A program made the position numbers and the translations under genes. Positions 1 through 9,139 of a stretch of 64,000 bases of DNA are shown piece after piece. The DNA comes from Serratia inhibens (GTDB taxonomy: Bacteria > Pseudomonadota > Gammaproteobacteria > Enterobacterales > Enterobacteriaceae), in contig NZ_QYYG01000001.1 in the NCBI RefSeq assembly GCF_003591175.1, positions 434,001-498,000 on the forward strand, read 5' to 3'. Below the pieces are notes generated by a model, which did not search any database, was not told the origin of the DNA, and saw only the letters and a program-made list of their open reading frames with translations. Numbering within the stretch: the first letter of the stretch is position 1; each line of letters opens with the position of its first letter.

Positions 1-1856
1 ACAACGTGAAAGATCTGAAAGTCGCCTGGACCTTCCACACCGGCGATACGCCGATCAGCCCTGGCGGTAACGGCGCAGAAGACCAGCAGACGCCGCTGCA
101 AATCGGCAATCGCATCTTCCTGTGTACGCCGCACAACAACATCATCGCCGTTGAAGCCGACAGCGGGAAAGAGATCTGGAAGCGTGAAATCAACGCGCAA
201 TCGCAGGTCTGGAACCGCTGCCGCGGCCTGGCCTACTTCGACGCCACCAAAACCCTGCCACAACCGACTGTCCCAGGCTCAACCCCTGCGGCACCGGTTC
301 AGCTTGCCGCCGGTGACAGCTGCCAGCGCCGTATTCTGATGAACACCATCGATGCGCGTCTGGTCGCGATCAACGCCGATAACGGCGAGTTCTGTCAGAA
401 CTTTGGCAACAACGGCATCGTCGATCTGAAAGCCGGCCTGGGCGATGCCTCGGATCCGAAATACCAGCTGACCTCCGCCCCTACGCTGGCGGGCACTACC
501 GTCGTCGTGGGTGGCCGCGTGGCCGATAACGTGCAAACCGACATGCCTGGCGGCGTGCTGCGCGGTTTTAACGTGATCACCGGTGAAATGCGCTGGGCGT
601 TCGACCCAGGCAATCAAGAGCCGAATGCGGCGTTGAAACCGGGCCAGACCTTTGTGCGCAGCACGCCGAACTCCTGGGCACCGATGTCCTACGACCCGGC
701 GATGAACACCGTGTTCATGCCGATGGGCAGCTCCTCTGTGGACCTTTGGGGCGCGAACCGCAATGCGCTGGACCACAAATACGGCGCGTCCATTCTGGCG
801 CTCGATGCGACAACCGGGAAAGAAAAGTGGGTTTATCAGACCGTACATAACGATCTGTGGGACTTCGATGTCCCGATGCAGCCTAGCCTGATCGATTTCC
901 CGATGAAGGACGGCACCACTCGCCCTGCACTGGTCTTCGGCGGTAAAACCGGGCAGATCTTCGTGCTGGATCGCCACACCGGCAAGCCACTGACCGAAGT
1001 GAAAGAGCTGCCGGTGAAAACCCGCAACATTCCGGGCGAGCAGTATTCGGCGACGCAGCCCTTCTCTGTCGGCATGCCGCAGATTGGCGCTGAAAAGTTG
1101 ACCGAATCCGACATGTGGGGTGCAACGCCGTTCGATCAGTTGATGTGCCGCATCAGCTTTAAATCGATGCGTTATGATGGCCTGTTCACCGCGCCGGACA
1201 CCGATCTCTCGCTCAGCTTCCCGGGTTCGCTGGGCGGTATGAACTGGGGTGGATTGTCTGTCGATCCGAACAACCACTACATCTTCGCCAACGATATGCG
1301 TTTGGGTCTGTGGGTGCAGATGATCCCGCAAAAAACCGACGCCAACGCGCCGGCCAGCAACGGCGGCGAATCGGTTAACGCCGGTATGGGCGCCGTGCCG
1401 TTAAAAGGCACCCCTTACGGCGTCAACAAGAACCGCTTTATGTCACCGCTGGGCATTCCGTGCCAGAAACCGCCGTTCGGCACCCTGTCCGCTATCGATC
1501 TGAAAACCCAGAAAGTGGTGTGGCAAGTTCCGGCCGGTACGGTACAAGATACCGGGCCATTCGGCATTAAAATGCGCGCCCCGATGCCGGTAGGCATGCC
1601 AACGTTGGGCGGCACGCTGGCAACCCAGGGCGGGCTGGTGTTTATCGCCGGCACCCAGGATTACTACCTGCGGGCATTTGATTCATCCACCGGTAAAGAA
1701 GTATGGAAAGCTCGTCTGCCGGTCGGCAGCGGCGGCACTCCGATGAGCTACGTCTCACCGACCACCGGTAAGCAGTACATTCTGATCTCCGCCGGCGGAG
1801 CACGCCAGTCACCGGACCGTGGCGACTACGTGATCGCCTACGCGCTTGATAAGTAA
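1..1856 (+). CDS. gcd: Membrane-bound PQQ-dependent glucose/quinate/shikimate-family dehydrogenase, C-terminal part
   Basis: The reading frame is open from the first base, and the GTG at 6 is an internal valine, so the gene starts outside the window. About 617 residues of a protein usually near 790 are present, and the N-terminal membrane anchor is missing. The visible part is the periplasmic quinoprotein propeller, with repeated blade motifs such as SGKEIWKRE, TGEMRWAFDPG, TGKEKWVYQ and TGKEVWKARLP, plus the family block DMWGATPFDQL. Enzymes of this family oxidise aldoses, or quinate/shikimate, at the outer face of the inner membrane and pass electrons to ubiquinone. The sequence resembles E. 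coli Gcd throughout, so glucose is the most likely substrate. A quinate dehydrogenase paralogue cannot be excluded from this part alone. Confidence 0.8.
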   Translation, partial: NVKDLKVAWTFHTGDTPISPGGNGAEDQQTPLQIGNRIFLCTPHNNIIAVEADSGKEIWKREINAQSQVWNRCRGLAYFDATKTLPQPTVPGSTPAAPVQLAAGDSCQRRILMNTIDARLVAINADNGEFCQNFGNNGIVDLKAGLGDASDPKYQLTSAPTLAGTTVVVGGRVADNVQTDMPGGVLRGFNVITGEMRWAFDPGNQEPNAALKPGQTFVRSTPNSWAPMSYDPAMNTVFMPMGSSSVDLWGANRNALDHKYGASILALDATTGKEKWVYQTVHNDLWDFDVPMQPSLIDFPMKDGTTRPALVFGGKTGQIFVLDRHTGKPLTEVKELPVKTRNIPGEQYSATQPFSVGMPQIGAEKLTESDMWGATPFDQLMCRISFKSMRYDGLFTAPDTDLSLSFPGSLGGMNWGGLSVDPNNHYIFANDMRLGLWVQMIPQKTDANAPASNGGESVNAGMGAVPLKGTPYGVNKNRFMSPLGIPCQKPPFGTLSAIDLKTQKVVWQVPAGTVQDTGPFGIKMRAPMPVGMPTLGGTLATQGGLVFIAGTQDYYLRAFDSSTGKEVWKARLPVGSGGTPMSYVSPTTGKQYILISAGGARQSPDRGDYVIAYALDK

Positions 1857-1876
1857 CGCTCAAGGTTCGCAATAAC

Positions 1877-1910
1877 AAAACGCCCCTTTCACATGACAGG
1901 GGCGTTTTTT
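1877..1910 (+). terminator. Rho-independent terminator after gcd
   Basis: A perfect stem AAAACGCCCCT / AGGGGCGTTTT encloses a 10-nt loop and runs into a T tract, 20 bp after the dehydrogenase stop codon. Confidence 0.9.
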
Positions 1911-2120
1911 ATGAATTATCGCGAATTAGCGTTAATCCATAGAAAATAACCCTCGCTTTACAAGAATAATCCTACTGTTTTACCCGGCATTATATCTCAT
2001 TCTTTCAATCGGTTTTTTACCGCCCCAGGCCCGATTATTGGCATATTCCCGCAGGCACGAATATTATTAGAACAGTTCCTTTTGGAGCGAATCTCAGGCG
2101 GTTTTCAGAAGGAAAAAAGC

Positions 2121-4220
2121 ATGAATGTTTTACCTGATCGCAGTGATGAGAATCATCCTGTTGATATAGCTAATGTAATTTTTGACGGTTTACCGAACCT
2201 CATTGGCGTGGGTAAAAGCCTGGGCGGACACTTTAATAAAGGGTGGCGCGAATATACCGGCGGGGCTGCATTTGATAATGAGGATGACGGCTGGCTGAAA
2301 GCCCTGCACCCGGCCGATCATGCGCAGGTGCGCAGCCTGTGGCTGCAGGCAATGACTACCGCCACCTCATTCGTGAATGAAAGCCGCCTGCGCCATTGCA
2401 GCGGTGAGTTTCGCTGGTTTTTGCTGTCGTTCAACGCGGCCAAAGATCCCCTGCCTGGAGAACCGCGCTGGTGTCTCACCTGCGTGGATATCCACGAACA
2501 AGTACTGGAAAAACACATCCTCGCCGCGACCCTTGCCGCGCAGCAAAACATGCTCGACGCCAGCGTCGACTGCATCAAGATCGTCAATAATGACGGTTCG
2601 TTGCTGCATATGAACCGAGCGGGCTGCATTGCTCTTGGCCTGGATGAAAACCAAAAAAAGTTTGGCATGTCGTGGCTGGGGTTGCTGCCGGTAGAAATAC
2701 GCAAGCGTGGCAGAAAAGCGCTGCGCAAGGTATTGAATGGTCACAATGCCAGATTCGCCGGCCTTAGTGCCACGCCAAATGGCAAGATGCAGCATTGGGA
2801 TAATATCCTCAGCCCGGTCACCGATAAAAATGGCCGGATACAAAATATATTGTGCGTTTCCCGCGATGTGACCTCGCAAAGAATAGCGGAGAAACGTTTG
2901 CTGATCGCCAGTGAATATGACGAACTGACCGGTTTGCCTAACCGGCGGTTATTCAAGAAAAAGTTAAAACAGGAAATGAAACGCGCCCTGAGCAACAATA
3001 AATTGCTCGGGCTGATTCTGTTGGATCTCGACCACTTTAAACTGGTTAACGACACCCTTGGGCATGCTGCGGGCGATCATCTGCTGCGGGTGTTATCCAA
3101 CAGGCTCACGGCGCACCTGAATCCTGACTCTTTTGTGTCCCGGCTCGGCGGCGATGAGTTTGCGGTGGTCATCAGCGACGTGGAGAATGAGCAGGATATC
3201 TTCAAAATCGCCAATAACTTTCTGCTGCAACTCGAATCGCCGATCACCCACGGCGGCAAGGCGCTGCATTGCGGCATGAGCATCGGTTGCGCCGTTTATC
3301 CTCAGGATGCCCACGACCCGTCGGAACTGATGAAGTGCGCCGATACCGCGCTGTATGAACTTAAGGACGGCGGCCGCGGCGGCGTTTACATGTTCAATCA
3401 ACAAATGATGGAGAAAGCAAAAGCGCGGGCCTCACAGCTTAACCACGCACGGCAGATTGTGCGTGATAACCGCATCCGCCCCAGCTATCAACCGAAAGTC
3501 AATTTGAGCAACGGCGAGATCGTGGGTTTTGAGGCGCTATTGCGCTGGTATAGCCCGGTGAACGGCATGCAGTTGCCGGATACCGTCAGTGAAGCCTTCA
3601 GCGACTATGAACTGGCGACAAAAATCAGTGAAGCCATGCAGATGAAAGTCTTTGCCGACATCTCACGCTGGATCGCCGCCGGCGTAGAAGTCTTGCCGGT
3701 GTCGTTGAACGCGTCCCCTATCGAGTTTTTACGCGATAACTATGCCGAAACCTTCCTGCAACGATTGCTGATGTTCCGCATTCCGCACCACCTTATCGAG
3801 CTGGAAGTCACCGAACATGCGTTCGACAAACACGGTTCGAAGTATGTTTTGCGGGCCTTGCAAATGCTCAAGGAAATGGGCATCAGGATTGCGCTCGATG
3901 ACTTTGGCACCGGACATTCTGCCTTTACGCACATCATGGATTACCCGCTGGACTGCATTAAACTGGATTGCGATTTTATCCGCCGGATGAACGACGAGCC
4001 GGCCATATTGGGCATCGTCGAAAGCATGGGCATTTTGGGGCAGAAATTGTCCATTGATATCATCGCCGAAGGGATTGAAACCGAGCAGCAACGCCAGACG
4101 CTGTGCAATGCCGGTTTTTATTTGGGACAGGGCTTTTTGTTCAGCAAAGCCGTTGAAGCACCCAACGTGCTTAATCTGCTGCGGGCCAATGTTCGCGATA
4201 ACGAAGAAATCGACGATTGA
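2121..4220 (+). CDS. PAS-GGDEF-EAL cyclic-di-GMP signalling protein
   Basis: This is a 699-residue cytoplasmic protein. I chose the ATG at 2121 because AGAAGGA sits just upstream; a longer TTG start at 2082 lacks a convincing site. Two PAS-like sensor regions fill roughly residues 15-260. A GGDEF domain follows with an intact GGDEF signature at 343-347, then an EAL domain. The EAL domain keeps its usual metal and catalytic motifs: EALLRW (471 on), SLNAS, LEVTEHA, DDFGTG, KLD and EGIET. Both diguanylate cyclase and phosphodiesterase chemistry therefore look possible. No RxxD inhibitory site precedes GGDEF. No transmembrane segment is visible, so the signal is probably a cytoplasmic ligand or redox state. 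It appears monocistronic. Confidence 0.9.
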   Translation: MNVLPDRSDENHPVDIANVIFDGLPNLIGVGKSLGGHFNKGWREYTGGAAFDNEDDGWLKALHPADHAQVRSLWLQAMTTATSFVNESRLRHCSGEFRWFLLSFNAAKDPLPGEPRWCLTCVDIHEQVLEKHILAATLAAQQNMLDASVDCIKIVNNDGSLLHMNRAGCIALGLDENQKKFGMSWLGLLPVEIRKRGRKALRKVLNGHNARFAGLSATPNGKMQHWDNILSPVTDKNGRIQNILCVSRDVTSQRIAEKRLLIASEYDELTGLPNRRLFKKKLKQEMKRALSNNKLLGLILLDLDHFKLVNDTLGHAAGDHLLRVLSNRLTAHLNPDSFVSRLGGDEFAVVISDVENEQDIFKIANNFLLQLESPITHGGKALHCGMSIGCAVYPQDAHDPSELMKCADTALYELKDGGRGGVYMFNQQMMEKAKARASQLNHARQIVRDNRIRPSYQPKVNLSNGEIVGFEALLRWYSPVNGMQLPDTVSEAFSDYELATKISEAMQMKVFADISRWIAAGVEVLPVSLNASPIEFLRDNYAETFLQRLLMFRIPHHLIELEVTEHAFDKHGSKYVLRALQMLKEMGIRIALDDFGTGHSAFTHIMDYPLDCIKLDCDFIRRMNDEPAILGIVESMGILGQKLSIDIIAEGIETEQQRQTLCNAGFYLGQGFLFSKAVEAPNVLNLLRANVRDNEEIDD

Positions 4221-4349
4221 GGCGGGTAACATTTCGCTGCAACCCGATTTTTCTAAAATTAGTTAGTTAATTTTGTTCGTTCACAGATTTAGCGGCTTCG
4301 AGGATAGTGAGCAGACCGCCTCAACAACATAATAATGCAGGTAATAATC

Positions 4350-5273
4350 ATGATGTATAGCGCTAAATTAACCGCAGCGGCGGCACTCCTGAGCATGTCC
4401 TTCATCGCCAATGCCGCACCGGGAATTGATCTGATCGCCAATGAAACCCCGATCAACACGGTTAAAAGCCCAGAGGCCGTCGCCAAGATCCCGGCGGGAT
4501 TTAAGTTCGTTGAGCCGGGTACGTTAACCGTGGCCGTATCGATATTGGGCAGCGCCCCGCCGTTCGGGCTGTACGCCCGCGACAATAAAACGGTGATTGG
4601 CAGCGAGTCGGATATTGCCCGGCTGGTCGCCGATGGGCTTGGGCTAAAACTCAAACTGGTGCCAACATCCTGGGAAGACTGGCCGCTGGGGGTGACCTCA
4701 GGGAAATACGACGCGGCAATTTATAACATCACCGTCACCCATGAGCGTAAAACCAAATTCGATTTTGCCACTTATCGCCAGGACACGCTGGGCTTCTACG
4801 TGAAGGCCGACAGTAAAATCACCTCGATAAAATCCGCACCGGATATCGCCGGCAAGAAGATCATCGTCGACTCCGGCACCAATCAGGAGGCGGTGTTGCT
4901 GGCATGGGATAAAGAGAATCAGGTCAAAGGGCTGCCCGCTCTACAGCCGATCTACGTCACCGACAAAGCGGCCTCTACGCTGGCGATCCAATCCGGCCGG
5001 GCCGAGGCGACTTTCGGGCCGAACGTAGCCGGTGCCTATCAGGCTAAATTAAACGGTAAAACCAAGCTGGTCGGCATAGTGCCGGGCGGCTGGCCGCGCA
5101 GTGCCAACATCGCCGTGACGTTGAAAAAGGGCAACGGCCTGGTTGATGCCGTGCAGGCTTCGCTCAACAGCGCCATCGCCAACGGCAGCTACCTGAAAGT
5201 GCTGGATCGCTGGGCGGAAAGCGACGAGAAAATCGAACGTTCTGAAATCAATCCACTGGGATTGGGGGACTGA
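4350..5273 (+). CDS. Periplasmic solute-binding protein, family 3 (amino-acid type)
   Basis: This is a 307-residue precursor. The tandem ATGs at 4350/4353 follow GCAGG with good spacing, whereas the upstream ATG at 4335 has no ribosome site. A signal peptide (MMYSAKLTAAAALLSMSF, then ANA-A) is followed by a family 3 binding fold: an SAPPFGLYARDN-type first strand, SESDIARLVADGLGL, and the YDAAIYNITVTHERKTKFDF segment shortened in many relatives. Such proteins deliver polar amino acids or similar solutes to an inner-membrane ABC permease. No permease or ATPase is adjacent, so it is an orphan binding protein here and its ligand cannot be named. Confidence 0.85.
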   Translation: MMYSAKLTAAAALLSMSFIANAAPGIDLIANETPINTVKSPEAVAKIPAGFKFVEPGTLTVAVSILGSAPPFGLYARDNKTVIGSESDIARLVADGLGLKLKLVPTSWEDWPLGVTSGKYDAAIYNITVTHERKTKFDFATYRQDTLGFYVKADSKITSIKSAPDIAGKKIIVDSGTNQEAVLLAWDKENQVKGLPALQPIYVTDKAASTLAIQSGRAEATFGPNVAGAYQAKLNGKTKLVGIVPGGWPRSANIAVTLKKGNGLVDAVQASLNSAIANGSYLKVLDRWAESDEKIERSEINPLGLGD

Positions 5274-5286
5274 TCTTCCGGCTTTC

Positions 5287-5316
5287 AAGGCGCCGGTTCT
5301 TACCGCCGGCGCCCTT
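5287..5316. terminator. Hairpin between convergent genes
   Basis: AAGGCGCCGG pairs with CCGGCGCC(C)TT, with one bulged C. It lies between the stop of the binding protein and the stop of the converging oxidoreductase. There is no long T tract, so termination is plausible on either strand but not certain. Confidence 0.45.
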
Positions 5317-5325
5317 AAATGTGGT

Positions 5326-6354
5326 TTAAAGCGTAACCAGTACCAGACCGCGTGCCTTGCCGGAACAAGTCTCTTTCAGTGCCAAGGGTGCCGATTCCAG
5401 TCCTTTAAACCGGGTCACAGGAAATTCGATGTCCGCCCATGAAGGTTGTGATAGACAGGAAAGCCATTCAGCAAAGACTTCCGGATTTTCGTCAGCACTG
5501 TATCCGCGCATCGTAACTCCCTTGACGATAATAGCGAAAGCGTCTATTTCCACAGGAGCATATTTGGTCGACTTTGCACCTGCAAGTTCGGCCGATAACG
5601 CCCCAAGCAGGACCAGCCTCGCACCTTCCCGAGTGTGAGAAACCGCGGCTTCCAATTGCTCACCGCCCACAATATCAATAAATAAGTCAATGCCGTCGGG
5701 CGCATAGCGCTGCAGTTGGTCGCTGATAGTGCCGTCACCGCGAATGATAACCTCGTCATAACCCAATTCCTGCTTCATCCATGAAGCTTTTTCAGGCGTT
5801 CCGGTACTGCCAATGACTCGTTTGGCTCCAAGCTTACGGGCAATTTGTCCCGCCATGGAGCCAATCGCGCCCGCTCCGCTCGAAACAAAAACCACATCGT
5901 CAGGTTTAACCTGCGTCGCACGCGTCAGAGCCGCATATGCCGTCCAGCCATGCCCCAGATAGGCGGCAGGATTAAGCAGCTTGGTGCCTAATCGAGTGCA
6001 GAGATCGATGTCGACAGCGGCATATTCTCGCCAGCCAAACGGATGCAGCACGAACTCACCCGGTTGCAAACCGCTTGCAGCAGGCGCAGACACAATCTCG
6101 CCAATTGCCGCGTCTGCCAGCGTATCGCCAATGTTGATGGGTGGAAACGGAATGCCTTTTACACTTTCGGCTTCTTCACTCATCATCAGGCGGGTAGATA
6201 TTGAGACCCGAAACCAGCGATTGCGAACCAATATCTCATTCTCGCCACAGGCTATATCAGGATGCTCAATAATCTCAAAGTTATCGGGCCCTGGCATGCC
6301 GGAAGAGCGTTTAAGCAGATTGATTTTCCTGTTGTACTGAGTTGCAAAGACCAT
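5326..6354 (-). CDS. Zinc-independent MDR NAD(P)H oxidoreductase (CurA / leukotriene-B4 dehydrogenase type)
   Basis: This 342-residue medium-chain reductase has no zinc-ligand cysteines. Its dinucleotide-binding stretch SSGAGAIGSMAGQIARKLGA and the GSTGTPEKA block after it match the NADP-dependent double-bond reductase group that includes E. coli CurA. That group reduces alpha,beta-unsaturated ketones or aldehydes with NADPH. The gene is divergent from a TetR regulator 58 bp away, and a near-perfect palindrome lies in the shared promoter, which suggests induction by a reactive substrate. The N-terminus (MVFATQYNRKINLLKR) fits the family, so the ATG at 6354 is probably correct. Confidence 0.85.
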   Translation of the reverse strand: MVFATQYNRKINLLKRSSGMPGPDNFEIIEHPDIACGENEILVRNRWFRVSISTRLMMSEEAESVKGIPFPPINIGDTLADAAIGEIVSAPAASGLQPGEFVLHPFGWREYAAVDIDLCTRLGTKLLNPAAYLGHGWTAYAALTRATQVKPDDVVFVSSGAGAIGSMAGQIARKLGAKRVIGSTGTPEKASWMKQELGYDEVIIRGDGTISDQLQRYAPDGIDLFIDIVGGEQLEAAVSHTREGARLVLLGALSAELAGAKSTKYAPVEIDAFAIIVKGVTMRGYSADENPEVFAEWLSCLSQPSWADIEFPVTRFKGLESAPLALKETCSGKARGLVLVTL

Positions 6355-6373
6355 TTTATTTCCCTTTTGATAT

Positions 6374-6389
6374 GTGAGTTAATACTCGC
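6374..6389. promoter_or_regulatory. Candidate TetR operator
   Basis: GTGAGTTAATACTCGC is an inverted repeat with one mismatched pair (core GAGT-TAAT-ACTC). It is centred in the 58-bp gap between the reductase and the divergent TetR gene, where a repressor could block both promoters. Confidence 0.5.
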
Positions 6390-6412
6390 ATTATCAATCG
6401 GAGAGCCATCAC

Positions 6413-7027
6413 GTGAATACTCGTGTTCCAGATACAGCAAGAAGCATGCGTAAAATGCCGCAGCAAAGCCGTTCACGATTTTTGGTCGGCATCATTCTGG
6501 ATGTTGCTACTCGCTTATTGGCTGAAAACGGATGGGCAAAATTTAATACCAATGAAGTGGCTCGTATTGCCGGGGTCAGTATTGGTTCGCTTTACCAGTA
6601 TTTTCCCAATAAGTTGGCTCTGGCAGAAGCGATACGCAAGCAACACCTGGCGTCGATATTGCTGGTTTTTGAAACCCTTAACGCCAACGAGGCTACGCAG
6701 GCCGACTCATTGATGGCGAAGGTTGAACTAATGATTGATGGCATAATCGCCGCGCATTTAATCAATCCGCGTTTGCACCGCGTTTTACTTGATGAAGTGC
6801 CGCTCTCCGGGCGTGACGCACATCATGACTTTGAATGCCGCTATGCTGAGTATTACGCTGCCTTTACTGCCAGTCAGTTGGGTTCAGAACGAGCGCAAGT
6901 CGCCAGCAAAGTGCTGGCTTCTGCAATTGAAGGCGTCGTGCATGATGCATCGCGGCGTGGGCAATTAACGTCATCAGATCTAAAACGTGAATTAATCTTG
7001 TTGGTGACCTGTTATTTGAAGGGCTAA
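6413..7027 (+). CDS. TetR/AcrR-family transcriptional regulator
   Basis: This 204-residue regulator has a typical N-terminal helix-turn-helix: ILDVATRLLAENGWAKFNTNEVARIAGVS is the conserved helix region and SIGSLYQYFPNKLALAEAI the recognition end. The C-terminal ligand domain is divergent, as usual. I use the GTG at 6413 because GGAG stands 9 bp upstream; an ATG at 6446 would remove 11 poorly conserved residues and is possible. By position it should control the divergent MDR reductase and itself through the palindrome between them. Confidence 0.85.
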   Translation: MNTRVPDTARSMRKMPQQSRSRFLVGIILDVATRLLAENGWAKFNTNEVARIAGVSIGSLYQYFPNKLALAEAIRKQHLASILLVFETLNANEATQADSLMAKVELMIDGIIAAHLINPRLHRVLLDEVPLSGRDAHHDFECRYAEYYAAFTASQLGSERAQVASKVLASAIEGVVHDASRRGQLTSSDLKRELILLVTCYLKG

Positions 7028-7057
7028 TTTCACCTTGGTTTTCTGGTTTACGATCAT

Positions 7058-8863
7058 TCAATCTGCATTGAGGCGCTTTTTCTCCATTTTGCGATAAAGC
7101 GTGCTGCGAGATACGCCCAGCGACTTGGCCGCCTGGCTGATATTGCCGTTGGCATTTCTGATGGCGGCAAACACCTCCGGCTCGGTTTGCGAAACGCTGT
7201 TGGCCTCCGCGCAAAGCGGCGGCAGCGCATTAAACTGTTCCGGCAGATCCTCAAGCGCAATCAGGTTGTCGTCATCCGCCAACGCCAGCAACACCTTCAG
7301 CGTACTCAACAGCTGCCGTACATTACCGGGCCACGAATAGCGGGCCAACGCGGCCAACGCGTCCGGCGCCAGCCTGATGCCGCGCTTATCGGCGCCCAGA
7401 TCATGCCAAAGGCTGAGAATGAAGCGATCGACATGCGCCCGCTGCCGCAGCGGTGAGATGCACAGGCTGAACTCCTGAATGCGGTACAGCAGATCCTCGC
7501 GGAATTCCCCGGCCGCCACCAGGTTGTCCAGATTGCGGTTGGTGGCGCAGATCAGCGTAAAATCTACCGAACAGGCGTGGCGGCTACCCAGCGGGGTGAC
7601 GGTTTTTTCCTGCAGTACGCGCAGCAACCGCGTTTGCAGGCTCAGCGGCATATCGCCAATCTCGTCCAGGAACAGCACCCCGCCGTCGGCCTCCCTGATC
7701 TTGCCCGCGTACCCCTTGGGATTGGCACCGGTAAAGGCACCGGGCGCATAACCAAACAGCTCGGATTCGATCAGGTTTTCAGGCAGCGCCGCGCAGTTGA
7801 TCGCCACAAAGTTGCCCTCCCGCCATTTGCTTTCCTGGAACAGCCGCCGGCTGAAGTGCTCCTTGCCGCAGCCGGTTTCCCCGGTAATGCACAGTGCAAG
7901 GCCGGCGTTCAAAATACGCAACGCTTTCTGTTTGTCTGCACCGTCCCGATCAAAAGGCTGAACAAAGGGCCTGACGACATGTGAATGCCGCTCCGGCATC
8001 TCCAGCAGCGAGTAATAACGGCGATTGTTGGCTGCCCGTGTCTGACAGGGCGCGTTCAACGTCTGTCGCGACATCTGCGGGAACAGCGTGGCGAAATCCA
8101 GCGCCCCAAAGGAGGCCGGTGAAAGGTTAAATTCTTGCATCGCCAGCCGGTTGGCGGCAGTTAAAACGTCATCGCGGAAGACCAGAATCAGTTCATGCGC
8201 AGTACCGAGGATATGCGCATCGCCGTGCAGGCTGAGCGTCCAGTGGTGAGCCGTGATCGTGCTCTTCACCCATTGATGCTCAATGTGCCGGACCGCCTGC
8301 AGAATCAGTGACCGGGCGTCGCCGTACGGGCGTTGCACCGGCGTAGAGATATCCAGCACCCCGCCGATTTGCCCGTCTGGCCGAAAAATCGGCGCGGCTG
8401 AGCAATAAAGCCCTGCGTTCTGATTGAGAAAGTGCTCGTCGCCATTCACCTCGCACAACTCTCCCAGCGCCAGCGCAGTGCCGATCGCGTTGGTGCCGCG
8501 CTCTTGCTCCCCCCATTGATTGCCCGGTGCCAGCGCTATGCGTGACGCCTTGCGCAAGAAATGGGTATTGCCGCAGGTCTCCAGCACCAGCCCGCTGGCA
8601 TCAGACACCACAATGATGGAAGGTTGTCGGTTGATTTCGCCACCCAAACGCGCAATCAGCGGTTGAGCCAGTTGCGCCACCCAGCCGTTTTGCCCGCGCA
8701 CTTCATTCAGCACGGCCGGCCGCACAAAGGGAACGTGGTCGTCGGCCCGATTCAGGCCGTAGTGTTGGCTGCGCTGCCAGGACTCTGACAGTGGGTTGGG
8801 GAGAGGCCTGCTTTCATGGTCGGAGGCGAACCCCGTTACGGCTGTCCGGTCTTTATGCAACAT
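7058..8863 (-). CDS. acoR: Sigma-54-dependent activator of the AcoR family
   Basis: This is a 601-residue enhancer-binding protein. GGGAGAAAGG just before the ATG at 8863 sets this start; an upstream ATG at 8902 has no ribosome site. In order it has the AcoR-type opening ESWQRSQHYGLNR, a GAF sensor with the ERGTNAIGTAL signature, a PAS-like linker, and a sigma-54 AAA+ domain. The AAA+ domain shows Walker A GETGCGKE (near residue 326), an intact GAFTGA loop (near 374) and Walker B GGVLFLDEIGDM. A Fis-type helix-turn-helix ends the protein (NISQAAKSLGVSRSTLYRKM). It is divergent from aldB-adhP, which carries a -24/-12 promoter, so it very probably activates those genes in response to an alcohol, aldehyde or acetoin-like compound. 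Confidence 0.9.
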   Translation of the reverse strand: MLHKDRTAVTGFASDHESRPLPNPLSESWQRSQHYGLNRADDHVPFVRPAVLNEVRGQNGWVAQLAQPLIARLGGEINRQPSIIVVSDASGLVLETCGNTHFLRKASRIALAPGNQWGEQERGTNAIGTALALGELCEVNGDEHFLNQNAGLYCSAAPIFRPDGQIGGVLDISTPVQRPYGDARSLILQAVRHIEHQWVKSTITAHHWTLSLHGDAHILGTAHELILVFRDDVLTAANRLAMQEFNLSPASFGALDFATLFPQMSRQTLNAPCQTRAANNRRYYSLLEMPERHSHVVRPFVQPFDRDGADKQKALRILNAGLALCITGETGCGKEHFSRRLFQESKWREGNFVAINCAALPENLIESELFGYAPGAFTGANPKGYAGKIREADGGVLFLDEIGDMPLSLQTRLLRVLQEKTVTPLGSRHACSVDFTLICATNRNLDNLVAAGEFREDLLYRIQEFSLCISPLRQRAHVDRFILSLWHDLGADKRGIRLAPDALAALARYSWPGNVRQLLSTLKVLLALADDDNLIALEDLPEQFNALPPLCAEANSVSQTEPEVFAAIRNANGNISQAAKSLGVSRSTLYRKMEKKRLNAD

Positions 8864-8907
8864 GCCTTTCTCCCGCGCAAAAGTGTTGCATTTTTGTATC
8901 ATGAATG

Positions 8908-8926
8908 TGTCTCATGCGTTGCGACA
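8908..8926. promoter_or_regulatory. Candidate upstream activator site for the AcoR-type regulator
   Basis: TGTCTC-N7-GCGACA is an interrupted inverted repeat with one mismatch. It lies about 130 bp upstream of the sigma-54 promoter of aldB and 45 bp upstream of the activator's own start codon, a usual position for an enhancer site. Confidence 0.45.
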
Positions 8927-9054
8927 TGGAACACAAAAAATAATAGAACTGAATGTTAAATCACCGTTCTTATTGCCGATTGCGGATATTTAAAATAATT
9001 AACTTAATGATATTAAATGGTTTTACAAATAAACACCTAAAGAATGGAACAATG

Positions 9055-9070
9055 TGGCATAGGCAATGCT
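9055..9070 (+). promoter_or_regulatory. Sigma-54 (-24/-12) promoter of aldB-adhP
   Basis: TGGCATAGGCAATGCT carries the invariant GG and GC dinucleotides ten bases apart, and matches TGGCAY-N5-TTGCW with one change. Transcription would begin near 9081, about 60 bp before the aldB ATG. The divergent sigma-54 activator supports it. Confidence 0.8.
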
Positions 9071-9139
9071 TATGTTTAGACAGGGTGCCAAAGCCTGGCG
9101 CCCAACCTACAGCCCGTGTTTCTTTGAGAGGTGTTTAAC

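Noticed and set aside
279-1331. Minus-strand open frame of 350 codons
   Set aside because: Antisense to the PQQ dehydrogenase; no ribosome site or recognisable motif.
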